From contig DCDB01000232.1 of the NCBI GenBank assembly GCA_002316215.1, forward strand, positions 1 to 32,862: a stretch of DNA of 32,862 bases, given 5' to 3'. Origin of the DNA: Lachnospiraceae bacterium UBA1066 (GTDB lineage: Bacteria > Bacillota > Clostridia > Lachnospirales > Lachnospiraceae). Made by a program: the position numbers and the translations under genes. Shown here piece by piece: positions 25,904 through 32,862 of the stretch. The notes below the pieces were generated by a model that searched no databases, was not told the origin of the DNA, and saw only the letters and a program-made list of their open reading frames with translations. Positions within the stretch are counted from its first letter, which is position 1; each line of letters begins with the position of its first letter.

Positions 25904-26824
25904 ATGGATTATGAAATAAATTTTCCGCATCTTGGCATATACCTTGAACATGTGGGAAAAAACATTGCCATTGGAAATTTCACCATAGCTTATTACGGCA
26001 TTGTAATTGCCTGCGGGATGCTTCTCGGTATGCTGGCGGTTACGAAACGGGCAAAGTCGACCGGACAGAATCCGGATCATTACCTGGATCTTATGATATT
26101 TACAATGGTGTTCGGAGTTATCGGCGCCAGGATTTATTATGTCGTTTTCGCATGGGACAGCTATAAAGACGACCTGATTTCCGTTTTTAATATAAGAGGC
26201 GGCGGTCTTGCCATTTACGGAGGCATTATCGCAGGCGCAGTGACCATTTTCATCATTTGCAGGAAGAAGAAAATGAATTTCGGGCAGGTGCTCGATACCT
26301 GCGTGCTTGGCCTTCCGATCGGACAGATCCTGGGACGCTGGGGCAATTTTTTTAACCGGGAAGCTTTCGGAAAATATACAGACGGTCTTTTCGCCATGCA
26401 GCTTCCTGTTTCTGCCGTGCGGCAGAATGAGATTACAGATGAAATGTGGCAGCATCTTACAACGGTGAACGGCGTGCAGTTTATTCAGGTGCATCCAACC
26501 TTCCTTTATGAAGGAACGTGGAATCTTTGCCTGCTGATCGTTCTTTTCCTTCTGCGCAACCGGACGAAGTTCCGCGGGGAACTGTTTCTTTATTATGTCA
26601 TAGGCTACGGAATCGGAAGGTTCTGGATTGAATCCTTAAGGACGGATCAGCTGCTGATTATGGGAACAAAAATCCCGGTTTCTATGGTTCTGTCCGCATG
26701 CGCTGCAGCAGCATCCGCTGTTGCAGTCATTCTAAAGCGCCGCCGTATTGGCAGGGTGGGAGAGAAGAGCGATTTGAGCGCTGAGACTTCCGCGGAGACA
26801 CAAGATATAGAAAAAAATTCTTGA
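25904..26824 (+). CDS. lgt: Phosphatidylglycerol:prolipoprotein diacylglyceryl transferase
   Basis: Lgt attaches diacylglycerol from phosphatidylglycerol to the lipobox cysteine of prolipoproteins, the step before signal peptidase II. The 306-residue membrane protein has the family signature GRWGNFFNREAFG (R145, N148, E153) and the GYGIGRFWIESLRTD segment that carries a second essential Arg. The HGGL motif reads YGGII (105-109), with Tyr in the place of His, a variant known in the family. The C-terminus after the last helix is a short charged tail. It starts 15 bases after ychF, with GGGGCAGG upstream, and is the last gene before the terminator at 26844. Confidence 0.95.
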   Translation: MDYEINFPHLGIYLEHVGKNIAIGNFTIAYYGIVIACGMLLGMLAVTKRAKSTGQNPDHYLDLMIFTMVFGVIGARIYYVVFAWDSYKDDLISVFNIRGGGLAIYGGIIAGAVTIFIICRKKKMNFGQVLDTCVLGLPIGQILGRWGNFFNREAFGKYTDGLFAMQLPVSAVRQNEITDEMWQHLTTVNGVQFIQVHPTFLYEGTWNLCLLIVLFLLRNRTKFRGELFLYYVIGYGIGRFWIESLRTDQLLIMGTKIPVSMVLSACAAAASAVAVILKRRRIGRVGEKSDLSAETSAETQDIEKNS

Positions 26825-26843
26825 TTATATACAGGATATACCG

Positions 26844-26869
26844 GAGAGCCTTCAGGGCTCTCTTTTTTT
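26844..26869 (+). terminator. Intrinsic terminator after lgt
   Basis: GAGAGCC (26844-26850) and GGCTCTC (26856-26862) form a 7-bp stem with a five-base loop, followed by seven T (26863-26869). It ends the 14-gene run that begins at murE and separates it from the division cluster. Confidence 0.93.
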
Positions 26870-26881
26870 GCCCAAAAAGGG

Positions 26882-26910
26882 TTGCTTTTTTTGCACTCGT
26901 GGTTTAAAAT
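26882..26910 (+). promoter_or_regulatory. Sigma-A type promoter of the mraZ-led division cluster
   Basis: TTGCTT (26882-26887) and TAAAAT (26905-26910) are spaced by 17 bases. The expected start is near 26917, directly ahead of the TGG boxes at 26921 and 26931. The -35 is a four-of-six match, so strength is moderate. Confidence 0.65.
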
Positions 26911-26966
26911 TTGCATTAAGTGGTAGGAAGTGGGAGAAAAAAACCACGAAATGGGAGATGCTGGAT
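26900..26966 (+). promoter_or_regulatory. Phased TGG boxes, probable MraZ operator
   Basis: TGG pentamers occur on one strand at 26900 (TGGTT), 26921 (TGGTA), 26931 (TGGGA), 26952 (TGGGA) and 26962 (TGGAT). Their spacings are 21, 10, 21 and 10 bases, that is one or two helix turns each. MraZ of E. coli binds TGGGN repeats spaced by ten bases upstream of its own gene. The box at 26952 overlaps the mraZ ribosome binding site. Confidence 0.65.
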
Positions 26967-27399
26967 GTTTCTTGGACACGTCAGCCATTCAATTGATGAA
27001 AAGGGAAGACTGATTATTCCCTCGAAATACAGGGAAGAAATCGGGAGCCAGGATCTGGTCGTTTTTCCCGGATTTTCAGGACAGCTGGTTGTCTATACAA
27101 AAAACGATTTTGCTGTATTCAGCAGCGACCTCAAGAATCTTAAGAGCAGCAACCCGAAAGAAATGGAAATCAGGCGTTTCATTACGACGAACTGCAACAT
27201 GATAAAACCGGATCCGCAGGGGAGAATCCTTTTAAGCCAGGATTTGCGGAATGCGGCGGGCATTGTGAAGGAAGTTGTGATTACCGGAAATCTCGATAAT
27301 TTCGAGATATGGAATCCTGAGCGCTGGAAAGAAGTCAGTAATTTCGGTGACGGCCATCAAATGCAGGAAAAAATCGAAGCGATGGGCCTCAGGATCTGA
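26965..27399 (+). CDS. mraZ: Transcriptional regulator MraZ
   Basis: MraZ is the conserved first gene of the division and cell wall cluster and represses its own promoter through an AbrB-like fold that forms rings. The 144-residue protein carries the duplicated DxxxR signature: DEKGR (11-15) and DPQGR (83-87), as expected. The ATG at 26965 follows GGGAG by seven bases. An in-frame GTG at 26920 would add 15 residues with no family match and would lie inside the operator boxes, so it is not used. rsmH follows after 32 bases. Confidence 0.96.
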   Translation: MFLGHVSHSIDEKGRLIIPSKYREEIGSQDLVVFPGFSGQLVVYTKNDFAVFSSDLKNLKSSNPKEMEIRRFITTNCNMIKPDPQGRILLSQDLRNAAGIVKEVVITGNLDNFEIWNPERWKEVSNFGDGHQMQEKIEAMGLRI

Positions 27400-27431
27400 C
27401 TGTCGGTCTTTTTTGCGGACAGGAGTGTGAA

Positions 27432-28376
27432 ATGGAATTTTCTCATAAACCGGTATTGCTTGATGAAACAATCGAAAATCTGAAAATCCGCCCGGAAGGC
27501 ATTTATGTTGACGGCACATTGGGCGGCGGCGGGCACTCTAATGAGATTCTTAAGCACCTTACTGCCACAGGTACGCTTATTGGGATTGACCGGGATGGGG
27601 CGGCCATAAAGGCCGCAGGCGAACGGCTGCGGATGTATGAAGGACAGATGCATATCGTTCGGGGAAATTATTCTGACATGCCGGTCATCCTGAAAGCGAA
27701 AGGGATAACTTCATGTGACGGCATCCTTCTTGATCTGGGAGTTTCGTCCTATCAGCTGGATGAAGCCGACAGAGGCTTCTCTTATATGGCGGATGCGCCT
27801 CTTGACATGCGTATGGATCAGCGTGAGGCAAGGACGGCGGCAGATATCGTAAATGAAGAAGGAGAGCATGAGCTGTTCCGCATCATCCGCGATTACGGGG
27901 AAGAAAGATTTGCACAGAACATAGCAAAACACATCGTTGCGGCGCGCAGCAGGAAAAAAATCGAGACAACCGGGGAGTTGGTCGAGATCATAAAAGCGTC
28001 GATTCCGATGAAATTCCAAAAAACCGGAGGACATCCGGCAAAGCGTACATTTCAGGCAATACGGATTGAGCTAAACGGAGAACTGACAGCTTTAAGCGAC
28101 AGTCTGGACGGCATGATCGATCTCTTAAATGAAGGCGGCAGGATCTGCGTCATCACTTTTCATTCTCTGGAAGACAGGATCGTAAAAGCTGCTTTTCGGA
28201 AAAATGAAAATCCGTGCACATGTCCCCCTGACTTTCCTGTATGCGTTTGCGGAAAGAAACCAAAGGGCTTTGTAGTGACGCGAAAACCAATACTTCCGTC
28301 GGAAGCGGAAATGAATGAAAACCCGCGTTCGAAGAGTGCAAAACTGAGGGTGTTTGAACGGAGGACGCAAAACTAA
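27432..28376 (+). CDS. rsmH: 16S rRNA (cytosine-1402-N4)-methyltransferase
   Basis: RsmH (MraW) methylates N4 of C1402 in the ribosomal P site. The 314-residue protein has the SAM loop DGTLGGGGHS (27-36), LLDLGVSSYQLD, RGFSY, and the C-terminal motif ITFHSLEDRIVK, followed by the usual cysteine-rich CTCPPDFPVCVCG stretch. AGGAG at 27421-27425 precedes the ATG by six bases. It is the second gene of the cluster. Downstream, 185 bases separate it from ftsL, a wide gap for this cluster; that gap holds a tandem repeat and an open frame without start codon. Confidence 0.97.
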   Translation: MEFSHKPVLLDETIENLKIRPEGIYVDGTLGGGGHSNEILKHLTATGTLIGIDRDGAAIKAAGERLRMYEGQMHIVRGNYSDMPVILKAKGITSCDGILLDLGVSSYQLDEADRGFSYMADAPLDMRMDQREARTAADIVNEEGEHELFRIIRDYGEERFAQNIAKHIVAARSRKKIETTGELVEIIKASIPMKFQKTGGHPAKRTFQAIRIELNGELTALSDSLDGMIDLLNEGGRICVITFHSLEDRIVKAAFRKNENPCTCPPDFPVCVCGKKPKGFVVTRKPILPSEAEMNENPRSKSAKLRVFERRTQN

Positions 28377-28546
28377 AGCAGCTAAAAATAAGGCAGCAAA
28401 GCCAGGAACCAAAGGGGACGGCAGAGTCCGGAAAACAGACGGAGATTGCAGACTCAGGAAAACAGACGGAGATTGCAGACTCAGGGATAACGAATGAAAT
28501 TTGCAGAATTGTTTTCCAAAAGGATGGCCGCAGACTCGCGTTTTAA
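28358..28546 (+). other. Start-less open frame spanning the rsmH-ftsL gap
   Basis: In the frame of ftsL, which is the -1 frame of rsmH, the sequence is open from just after a TGA at 28355-28357 to a TAA at 28544-28546, 62 sense codons that overlap the last rsmH codons. No ATG, GTG or TTG occurs in it. The deduced peptide is hydrophilic and includes a nine-residue unit, SGKQTEIAD, in two adjacent copies. GGAGG at 28360-28364 lies at its beginning. It could be a decayed gene piece, a former N-terminal part of FtsL, or chance; I do not claim that it is translated. Confidence 0.3.
28430..28483 (+). repeat. 27-bp perfect tandem repeat, two copies
   Basis: Two exact copies of a 27-base unit beginning GGAAAACAGACGG and ending GCAGACTCA lie head to tail at 28430-28456 and 28457-28483, in the gap between rsmH and ftsL. 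The unit length is a multiple of three. No hairpin or T tract is attached. Confidence 0.95.
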
Positions 28547-28561
28547 ATGAAGGGCGTAAAA

Positions 28562-29062
28562 ATGTCAAGAACAGCAGCAGAAAAAAGAAGCAGGAGAAAC
28601 GGTGCACCGCATAAGGCTGATCGGTATCAGGTCGATGGTACGGCCGCAAGAAAGCTGCAGGCAGATACGCGCGTCAGGAGAAAGAACGCCGCCCGGAGAA
28701 CCTTAAGTCCGGAAATCAGCAGAAACCGCAGAAAAGCGCTTACTATGAGCAGGGGATATGTTCTTTTCCTGGCTGTCATGTGCGTAGCGACTGTCCTGAT
28801 GTGTGTCCATTATCTTCAGCTTAAGGAAATGATTACCTCCCAGACGGAAGCAAACGAAAAACTCGATTCAAAGCTTACGGACATTAAAAGCGAGAATGAT
28901 GCGCTTTTGGAAAATGTAACCAACAATATCGACTGGAGCCATGTCAAAGATGTCGCAATTAACAAATTGGGCATGAAATACGCGACAGAGGACGAAGTAG
29001 TGTGCTATAATACAAACGATAATGCTTACGTACGCCAGTATCAGGACGTACCTTCAGAATAA
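28562..29062 (+). CDS. ftsL: FtsL-like septum protein
   Basis: FtsL is a bitopic division protein that works with FtsB/DivIC and FtsQ/DivIB to activate septal wall synthesis. The identification rests on place (between rsmH and the PBP gene) and shape: a basic cytoplasmic part (1-63), one membrane helix (about 65-84), then a coiled coil (about 86-118) and a short C-terminal part. Sequence is poorly conserved in this family, so homology cannot be shown by eye. The N-terminal part is longer than in many FtsL proteins. The ATG at 28562 is preferred over one at 28547 because AAGGG at 28550-28554 is correctly spaced for it. Confidence 0.8.
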   Translation: MSRTAAEKRSRRNGAPHKADRYQVDGTAARKLQADTRVRRKNAARRTLSPEISRNRRKALTMSRGYVLFLAVMCVATVLMCVHYLQLKEMITSQTEANEKLDSKLTDIKSENDALLENVTNNIDWSHVKDVAINKLGMKYATEDEVVCYNTNDNAYVRQYQDVPSE

Positions 29063-29086
29063 AAAAATCAGGGATTATAAAACGTT

Positions 29087-31174
29087 TTGAGCAGATCATC
29101 CGGCCGAAGGAGAAATTCCGGAAGCACTGTAAAAAAAATGAATGCAAAGATGAAAAGAAAACTGGCAGGACTATTTGTATTTGTCGTGCTGGTTTTATTA
29201 TGTCTTTTTATCCGCATCACTTATATTTCGGCTGTCAGCGGGAAGCAGTATGCTAAAGAAGTGCTGGCCCAGTCGCAGTCGCAGTATTCGTCCGTAACCC
29301 TGCCGTTTAAGCGGGGAGACATTCTCGACAGAAACGGAACGGTGCTTGCAACTTCGGAAAAAATGTATAATGTCATCCTGGATTGCAAGGTTGTTAATTC
29401 CAAAACAGACTATGCAGGTCCGACCACGGATGCCCTTTCACAGATCTTCGGTCTCGATGCGGCGACGATTACCGGGCTTTTAACGTCGGATACGACAAAG
29501 GATTCCCAATATCAGGTCATTTTAAAGAATATTACAATCGAGCAGAAGCAGGCATTTACGGATTATGTGTCCGGTACTGCGGAAAATCCGCTGACAGAAG
29601 ATGAGAAGGTTGAGCGGCAGAAGATCAAGGGCGTCTGGTTTGAGGACGAATATGTCAGAACCTATCCGCTTAAAAGTCTCGCGTGCGATCTGATCGGTTT
29701 TACTTATGACGGAAATTCAGCGGACTGGGGAATAGAAGGCTACTACAGCAACACGCTGAACGGAGTCGACGGCCGGAAATTCGGCTATTGGGGTTCGGGC
29801 TCGGATCTTCAGCAGACCATTATAAATCCGGTAGACGGAGATTCTGTTGTCAGCACGGTGGATGCAAATATTCAGGGAATCGCCGAGAAGTATATTGCAA
29901 AGTTTGAAGAAACCTATAAGTCCGGTCCGTACAGCACGACTCAGGGTGCCAAGAATATCGGTGTAATCGTCATGAATCCCAACGACGGATCCGTTCTGGC
30001 CATGGCCAGCTCCGATCCCTACGATCTTAATAATCCGCGTGATCTGTCTTCCTTTTATACAAGCGATGAAATTTCCGTGATGACGGATGAAACGAAAACG
30101 AAGAATCTGGAGGCGATCTGGAGAAATTACTGCATCTCAGATGTTTTTGAACCCGGTTCCGTTTTTAAACCGGTAACGGTGAGTGCAGCGCTCGAGGACG
30201 GTACCATTACGGGAAATGAAAAGTATTACTGCGACGGCTATCAGATTGTGTCCGGGACGAAAATAAAATGTTCTGATGTTAGCGGGCACGGTGAGGAAAC
30301 GCTTTCTGATGTCATCCGGAATTCCTGTAATGACGGAATGATGCAGATAGCCGAAAAGCTCGGCGTCGAAGAATTCTGCAAGTATCAGCAGCTTTTTAAC
30401 TTCGGGACAAGAACCGGAATTGACCTTTCCGGAGAGGCGACCGGTCTTCTTTATTCGCAGGACACAATGGGTGCGGTTGATCTGGCGACTTCTTCTTTCG
30501 GCCAGGGTTTTACCTGTTCGATGATCCAGGAAGCCGCAGCGATTTCTTCTATTGTCAACGGAGGCTATTATTATCAGCCGCATGTCGTAAGCCGCGTCCT
30601 CGACAGTTCCGGAACGACGAAGAAGACGGTTGATAAGGTGCTTCTGAAACAGACGATATCAAGCGATGTCGCGGCAATGGTAAAATCCTACATGAAGGCA
30701 AGTGTTGATTCCGGTACTTCCGTGTATGCAAAGGTGAATGGCTATTCCATGGGCGGAAAGACCGGAACGGCTCAGAAGATTCCGCGTGCCAACGGGAAAT
30801 ACCTTGTATCTTTTATCGGTTTTGCTCCTTATGACAATCCCCAGCTTCTGGTTTATGTTGTTGTAGACGAACCGAATGTCCAGGAGCAGGCAGACAGCCG
30901 CTTTGCCCAATGGATTGCGCGTGACATTTTAAGGGAGACGCTTCCTTATATGAATATTTATCAGGATGAAGATATGCTTGAGGATAATACAATCCTTACC
31001 TCTGATTTTGACAATGTTAACGGAACGCAGGCAACGGCGGATACGACGGCGGATACCAACGTTCCGGAGGTTCAGGGGACGGAAAACGCGGCGGATACAG
31101 CCGGCGGCAATAATGAAGAAACGGATGGCTATACAAATGAAGAAGCCGGACTGACAGAAGGACAGACCGGCTGA
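29087..31174 (+). CDS. ftsI: Class B penicillin-binding protein, division transpeptidase
   Basis: This enzyme cross-links peptidoglycan at the septum. From the TTG at 29087 the protein has 695 residues: a basic N-terminus, one membrane helix (about 26-47), the PBP dimerisation domain (about 65-240) with RGDILDRNG, and the transpeptidase domain with SVFK (S358 nucleophile, K361), SCN (413-415) and KTG (558-560). There is no PASTA domain; the last 60 residues are a Thr, Asp, Glu and Gly rich tail. The start is uncertain: AGGGA lies 12 bases before the TTG, while an ATG at 29138 has no good ribosome binding site. A SpoVD-type sporulation role is possible, but it is the only such gene here and lies in the ftsI position. 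Confidence 0.93.
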   Translation: MSRSSGRRRNSGSTVKKMNAKMKRKLAGLFVFVVLVLLCLFIRITYISAVSGKQYAKEVLAQSQSQYSSVTLPFKRGDILDRNGTVLATSEKMYNVILDCKVVNSKTDYAGPTTDALSQIFGLDAATITGLLTSDTTKDSQYQVILKNITIEQKQAFTDYVSGTAENPLTEDEKVERQKIKGVWFEDEYVRTYPLKSLACDLIGFTYDGNSADWGIEGYYSNTLNGVDGRKFGYWGSGSDLQQTIINPVDGDSVVSTVDANIQGIAEKYIAKFEETYKSGPYSTTQGAKNIGVIVMNPNDGSVLAMASSDPYDLNNPRDLSSFYTSDEISVMTDETKTKNLEAIWRNYCISDVFEPGSVFKPVTVSAALEDGTITGNEKYYCDGYQIVSGTKIKCSDVSGHGEETLSDVIRNSCNDGMMQIAEKLGVEEFCKYQQLFNFGTRTGIDLSGEATGLLYSQDTMGAVDLATSSFGQGFTCSMIQEAAAISSIVNGGYYYQPHVVSRVLDSSGTTKKTVDKVLLKQTISSDVAAMVKSYMKASVDSGTSVYAKVNGYSMGGKTGTAQKIPRANGKYLVSFIGFAPYDNPQLLVYVVVDEPNVQEQADSRFAQWIARDILRETLPYMNIYQDEDMLEDNTILTSDFDNVNGTQATADTTADTNVPEVQGTENAADTAGGNNEETDGYTNEEAGLTEGQTG

Positions 31175-31193
31175 GACAAGGGGAAGAGGAAAA

Positions 31194-32153
31194 ATGGTTG
31201 ATTTGACTACAGTTGTGCCGATTTTTATTGCATTTGCGATTACTGCTGCTCTGGGCCCTTTTCTTATACCGGTGCTGCAGAGACTGAAACTTGATCAGAC
31301 AGAGAGGACGCTGGGCGTCCAGTCGCATCTGAAAAAAGCCGGAACGCCGACGATGGGCGGTATTATTTTTCTGGCGGGTATTACAGTAACATCACTCATT
31401 TTTATCTGGAGATTTCCTAAGATCGGACCGGTTCTTTTTCTGATGCTCAGCTTCGGGCTTTTAGGCTTTCTGGATGATTATCTGAAAGTCGTAAAGAAAA
31501 GATCGGACGGTCTTTTCGCATGGCAGAAGTTTCTCCTGGAATTCGTAATCACGGGGATTTTTGTTATTTACCTGAAATTTTTTACGGATATTCCTCTGAC
31601 GATCCGGCTGCCTTTTTCGGGCGGCGCCACGGCTGATCCCGGGATTTTTACTTATCCGCTTCTGTTTTTTGCTGTGATCGGGACGGTTAACGGCGTAAAC
31701 TTCACAGACGGTCTGGATGGTTTGGCGAGTTCCGTGACGGCGGTTGTGGCAGTATTTTTTACAGCTGCTTCCTTTCTCCTCGGAGCCGAAGTCGGACCGA
31801 TTTCAGGCGCCGTTACGGGCGCTCTCTTGGGCTTTTTGCTTTTTAATGCCTATCCGGCAAAAGTTTTTATGGGTGATACCGGCTCTCTTGCTCTCGGAGG
31901 TTTTGTCATCGGAATGGCTTATGTGCTTCAGATGCCGCTTTATATTCTGATGGTCGGGCTGATCTATCTCATAGAAGTACTCTCGGTAATACTTCAGGTG
32001 GGATATTTTAAGATTTCACACGGAAAAAGAATCTTTAAAATGGCTCCCATCCATCATCATTTTGAGCTTTGCGGGTGGTCTGAGACGAAAGTCGTGGCAG
32101 TCTTTACCATTGTTACGGCGCTTCTTTGTTTCTTGGGCCTTATCGCACTTTAA
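31194..32153 (+). CDS. mraY: Phospho-N-acetylmuramoyl-pentapeptide-transferase
   Basis: MraY makes lipid I from UDP-MurNAc-pentapeptide and undecaprenyl phosphate. The 319-residue polytopic protein has the usual Bacillota length and signatures: GTPTMGGIIF (50-59), the DD pair D94/D95 in FLDDYLK, NFTDGLDGL (D172), D228 in KVFMGDTGS and the HHHFEL motif near the C-terminus. GAGGAAAAATG marks the start, 19 bases after ftsI. UppP, encoded at 6793, supplies its lipid substrate. Confidence 0.97.
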   Translation: MVDLTTVVPIFIAFAITAALGPFLIPVLQRLKLDQTERTLGVQSHLKKAGTPTMGGIIFLAGITVTSLIFIWRFPKIGPVLFLMLSFGLLGFLDDYLKVVKKRSDGLFAWQKFLLEFVITGIFVIYLKFFTDIPLTIRLPFSGGATADPGIFTYPLLFFAVIGTVNGVNFTDGLDGLASSVTAVVAVFFTAASFLLGAEVGPISGAVTGALLGFLLFNAYPAKVFMGDTGSLALGGFVIGMAYVLQMPLYILMVGLIYLIEVLSVILQVGYFKISHGKRIFKMAPIHHHFELCGWSETKVVAVFTIVTALLCFLGLIAL

Positions 32154-32173
32154 AAGGAAAAGTTTAAAAAAAT

Positions 32174-32862
32174 ATGTCAAAAACAAGATTTGAGAAAAAT
32201 TTGGACAGGCAGTACCGCGGGCTTGTGATTATAGCGGTTATTTCTGCTGTCCTTCTTTTTCTTCTTGTCCTTTTGTTTGTCTTCCATGTAACGCAGGTGG
32301 AAATTTCGGGAAATCACCATTATACCGATGCGGATATCGAAGAGGCGGTTATGAAAGGCCCGCTGGGACAGAATTCCCTTTATCTTGAACTCTTTAATCA
32401 AAAAAGAAAATTTTCATCAATGCCTTTTATCGATACACTTTCGGTGGATATTGTAAGTCCGCACAGCATCAGAATAGAAGTGGCGGAAAAAAATCTTGTC
32501 GGATATGTCCGGTATGACGATGCCTATTGGTATTTCGACAAAGAGGGAATGGTTCTGATCCGATCGGATAAAAATGAATCGGATTATGCGGCGCTTCTTA
32601 ATTCAGCAGACGGAACCGGAAATACGCTTTCTGCGGAAAGCCGGGCGGATGAAAGCACAGGAACACCGGATACGGGGGATTCTTCATTTACGACTTCTGT
32701 TGTGACTGTTTCCGGAGCTGCGGCAGGCGCTGTCATCACGCCTGAAGCCATAACGATTGAAGCCGGAACAGGAAATGTAATTACGCCGGTTCCTGCAGAA
32801 TCGGACGCGTCTTCTTCCGGAACGGAAAATACGGGCACGGTTTCCGGTTCGGCGGTTTCGGG
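32174..32862 (+). CDS. ftsQ: FtsQ/DivIB-like division protein, 3' end outside the window
   Basis: The frame is open for 229 codons to the window edge, so the C-terminus is missing. Visible are a short basic cytoplasmic part (1-15), a membrane helix (about 16-38), and a POTRA-like domain from about 40 (VTQVEISGNHHYTDADI) to about 107, followed by YWYFDKEGMVL (118-128), which is characteristic of FtsQ/DivIB. From about residue 131 the sequence becomes low complexity, rich in Ser, Thr, Gly, Ala, Asp and Glu, for at least 98 residues. FtsQ forms a complex with FtsL and FtsB and helps to control septal wall enzymes. The ATG has AAAGGAAA about 13 bases upstream, a long spacing. It directly follows mraY. 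Confidence 0.8.
   Translation, partial: MSKTRFEKNLDRQYRGLVIIAVISAVLLFLLVLLFVFHVTQVEISGNHHYTDADIEEAVMKGPLGQNSLYLELFNQKRKFSSMPFIDTLSVDIVSPHSIRIEVAEKNLVGYVRYDDAYWYFDKEGMVLIRSDKNESDYAALLNSADGTGNTLSAESRADESTGTPDTGDSSFTTSVVTVSGAAAGAVITPEAITIEAGTGNVITPVPAESDASSSGTENTGTVSGSAVS

Noticed and set aside
25625..26494. Open frame of 289 codons on the - strand across ychF and lgt
   Set aside because: Antisense to two well-supported genes, with no recognisable domain and no promoter on that strand.
28125..28649. Open frame of 174 codons on the - strand across the rsmH-ftsL gap, with a repeated SLQSPSVF unit
   Set aside because: The repeat is just the reverse reading of the 27-bp tandem repeat. Much of the frame is antisense to rsmH and ftsL, and no promoter or ribosome binding site was found.

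Overview
The window is ordinary chromosomal DNA of a low-to-mid GC member of the Bacillota, most likely class Clostridia and plausibly Lachnospiraceae. This placement is inferred from gene order and protein style: the priA-def-fmt-rsmB-rlmN-stp-prkC-rsgA-rpe-thiN block, a mraZ-led division cluster, a meso-DAP type MurE, and GGAG-type ribosome binding sites throughout. I see no insertion sequence, prophage, CRISPR array, toxin-antitoxin pair or other mobile or defence module. Every protein gene is on the + strand. The only - strand gene is a tRNA-Leu.

Layout. (1) 1-2185: a signal peptidase II-like gene and a membrane-anchored spermidine-synthase-like gene, closed by a terminator that also serves the tRNA. 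(2) 2189-2336: tRNA-Leu(CAG) on the - strand with its own promoter. (3) 2456-8707: promoter, carA, carB, uppP and a variant carbamate kinase, tightly packed and closed by a long hairpin terminator. (4) 8784-10850: a single-gene unit for a Zn/Cd/Pb-type P1B ATPase, with a consensus promoter and an ArsR/SmtB-type operator over the transcription start. (5) 11072-26869: a 14-gene run with no visible internal terminator: murE, priA, def, fmt, a YugP-type metallopeptidase, rsmB, rlmN, stp, prkC, rsgA, rpe, thiN, ychF, lgt. (6) 26882-end: the division and cell wall cluster mraZ, rsmH, ftsL, a class B PBP (ftsI), mraY, and a 3'-truncated ftsQ/divIB.

How the genes fit together. CarAB makes carbamoyl phosphate and the neighbouring carbamate kinase homologue acts on the same metabolite. 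UppP, MurE, MraY, FtsI, FtsL and FtsQ belong to the lipid II cycle and septal wall synthesis. PrkC is a membrane kinase with PASTA domains that usually bind muropeptides or lipid II, and Stp reverses its action, so the kinase pair lies in the same neighbourhood as its likely stimulus and targets. Def, Fmt, RsmB, RlmN, RsgA, RsmH and YchF serve translation start and ribosome or rRNA maturation. Lgt and the LspA-like protein are two steps of lipoprotein processing, placed at opposite ends of the window.

I did not find a convincing undescribed system. The items most worth a second look are the orphan metal-responsive operator with a second palindrome beside it, a start-less open frame with a 27-bp tandem repeat between rsmH and ftsL, the phased TGG boxes at mraZ, the carbamate kinase variant, and the low-complexity segment in FtsQ placed directly after mraY.
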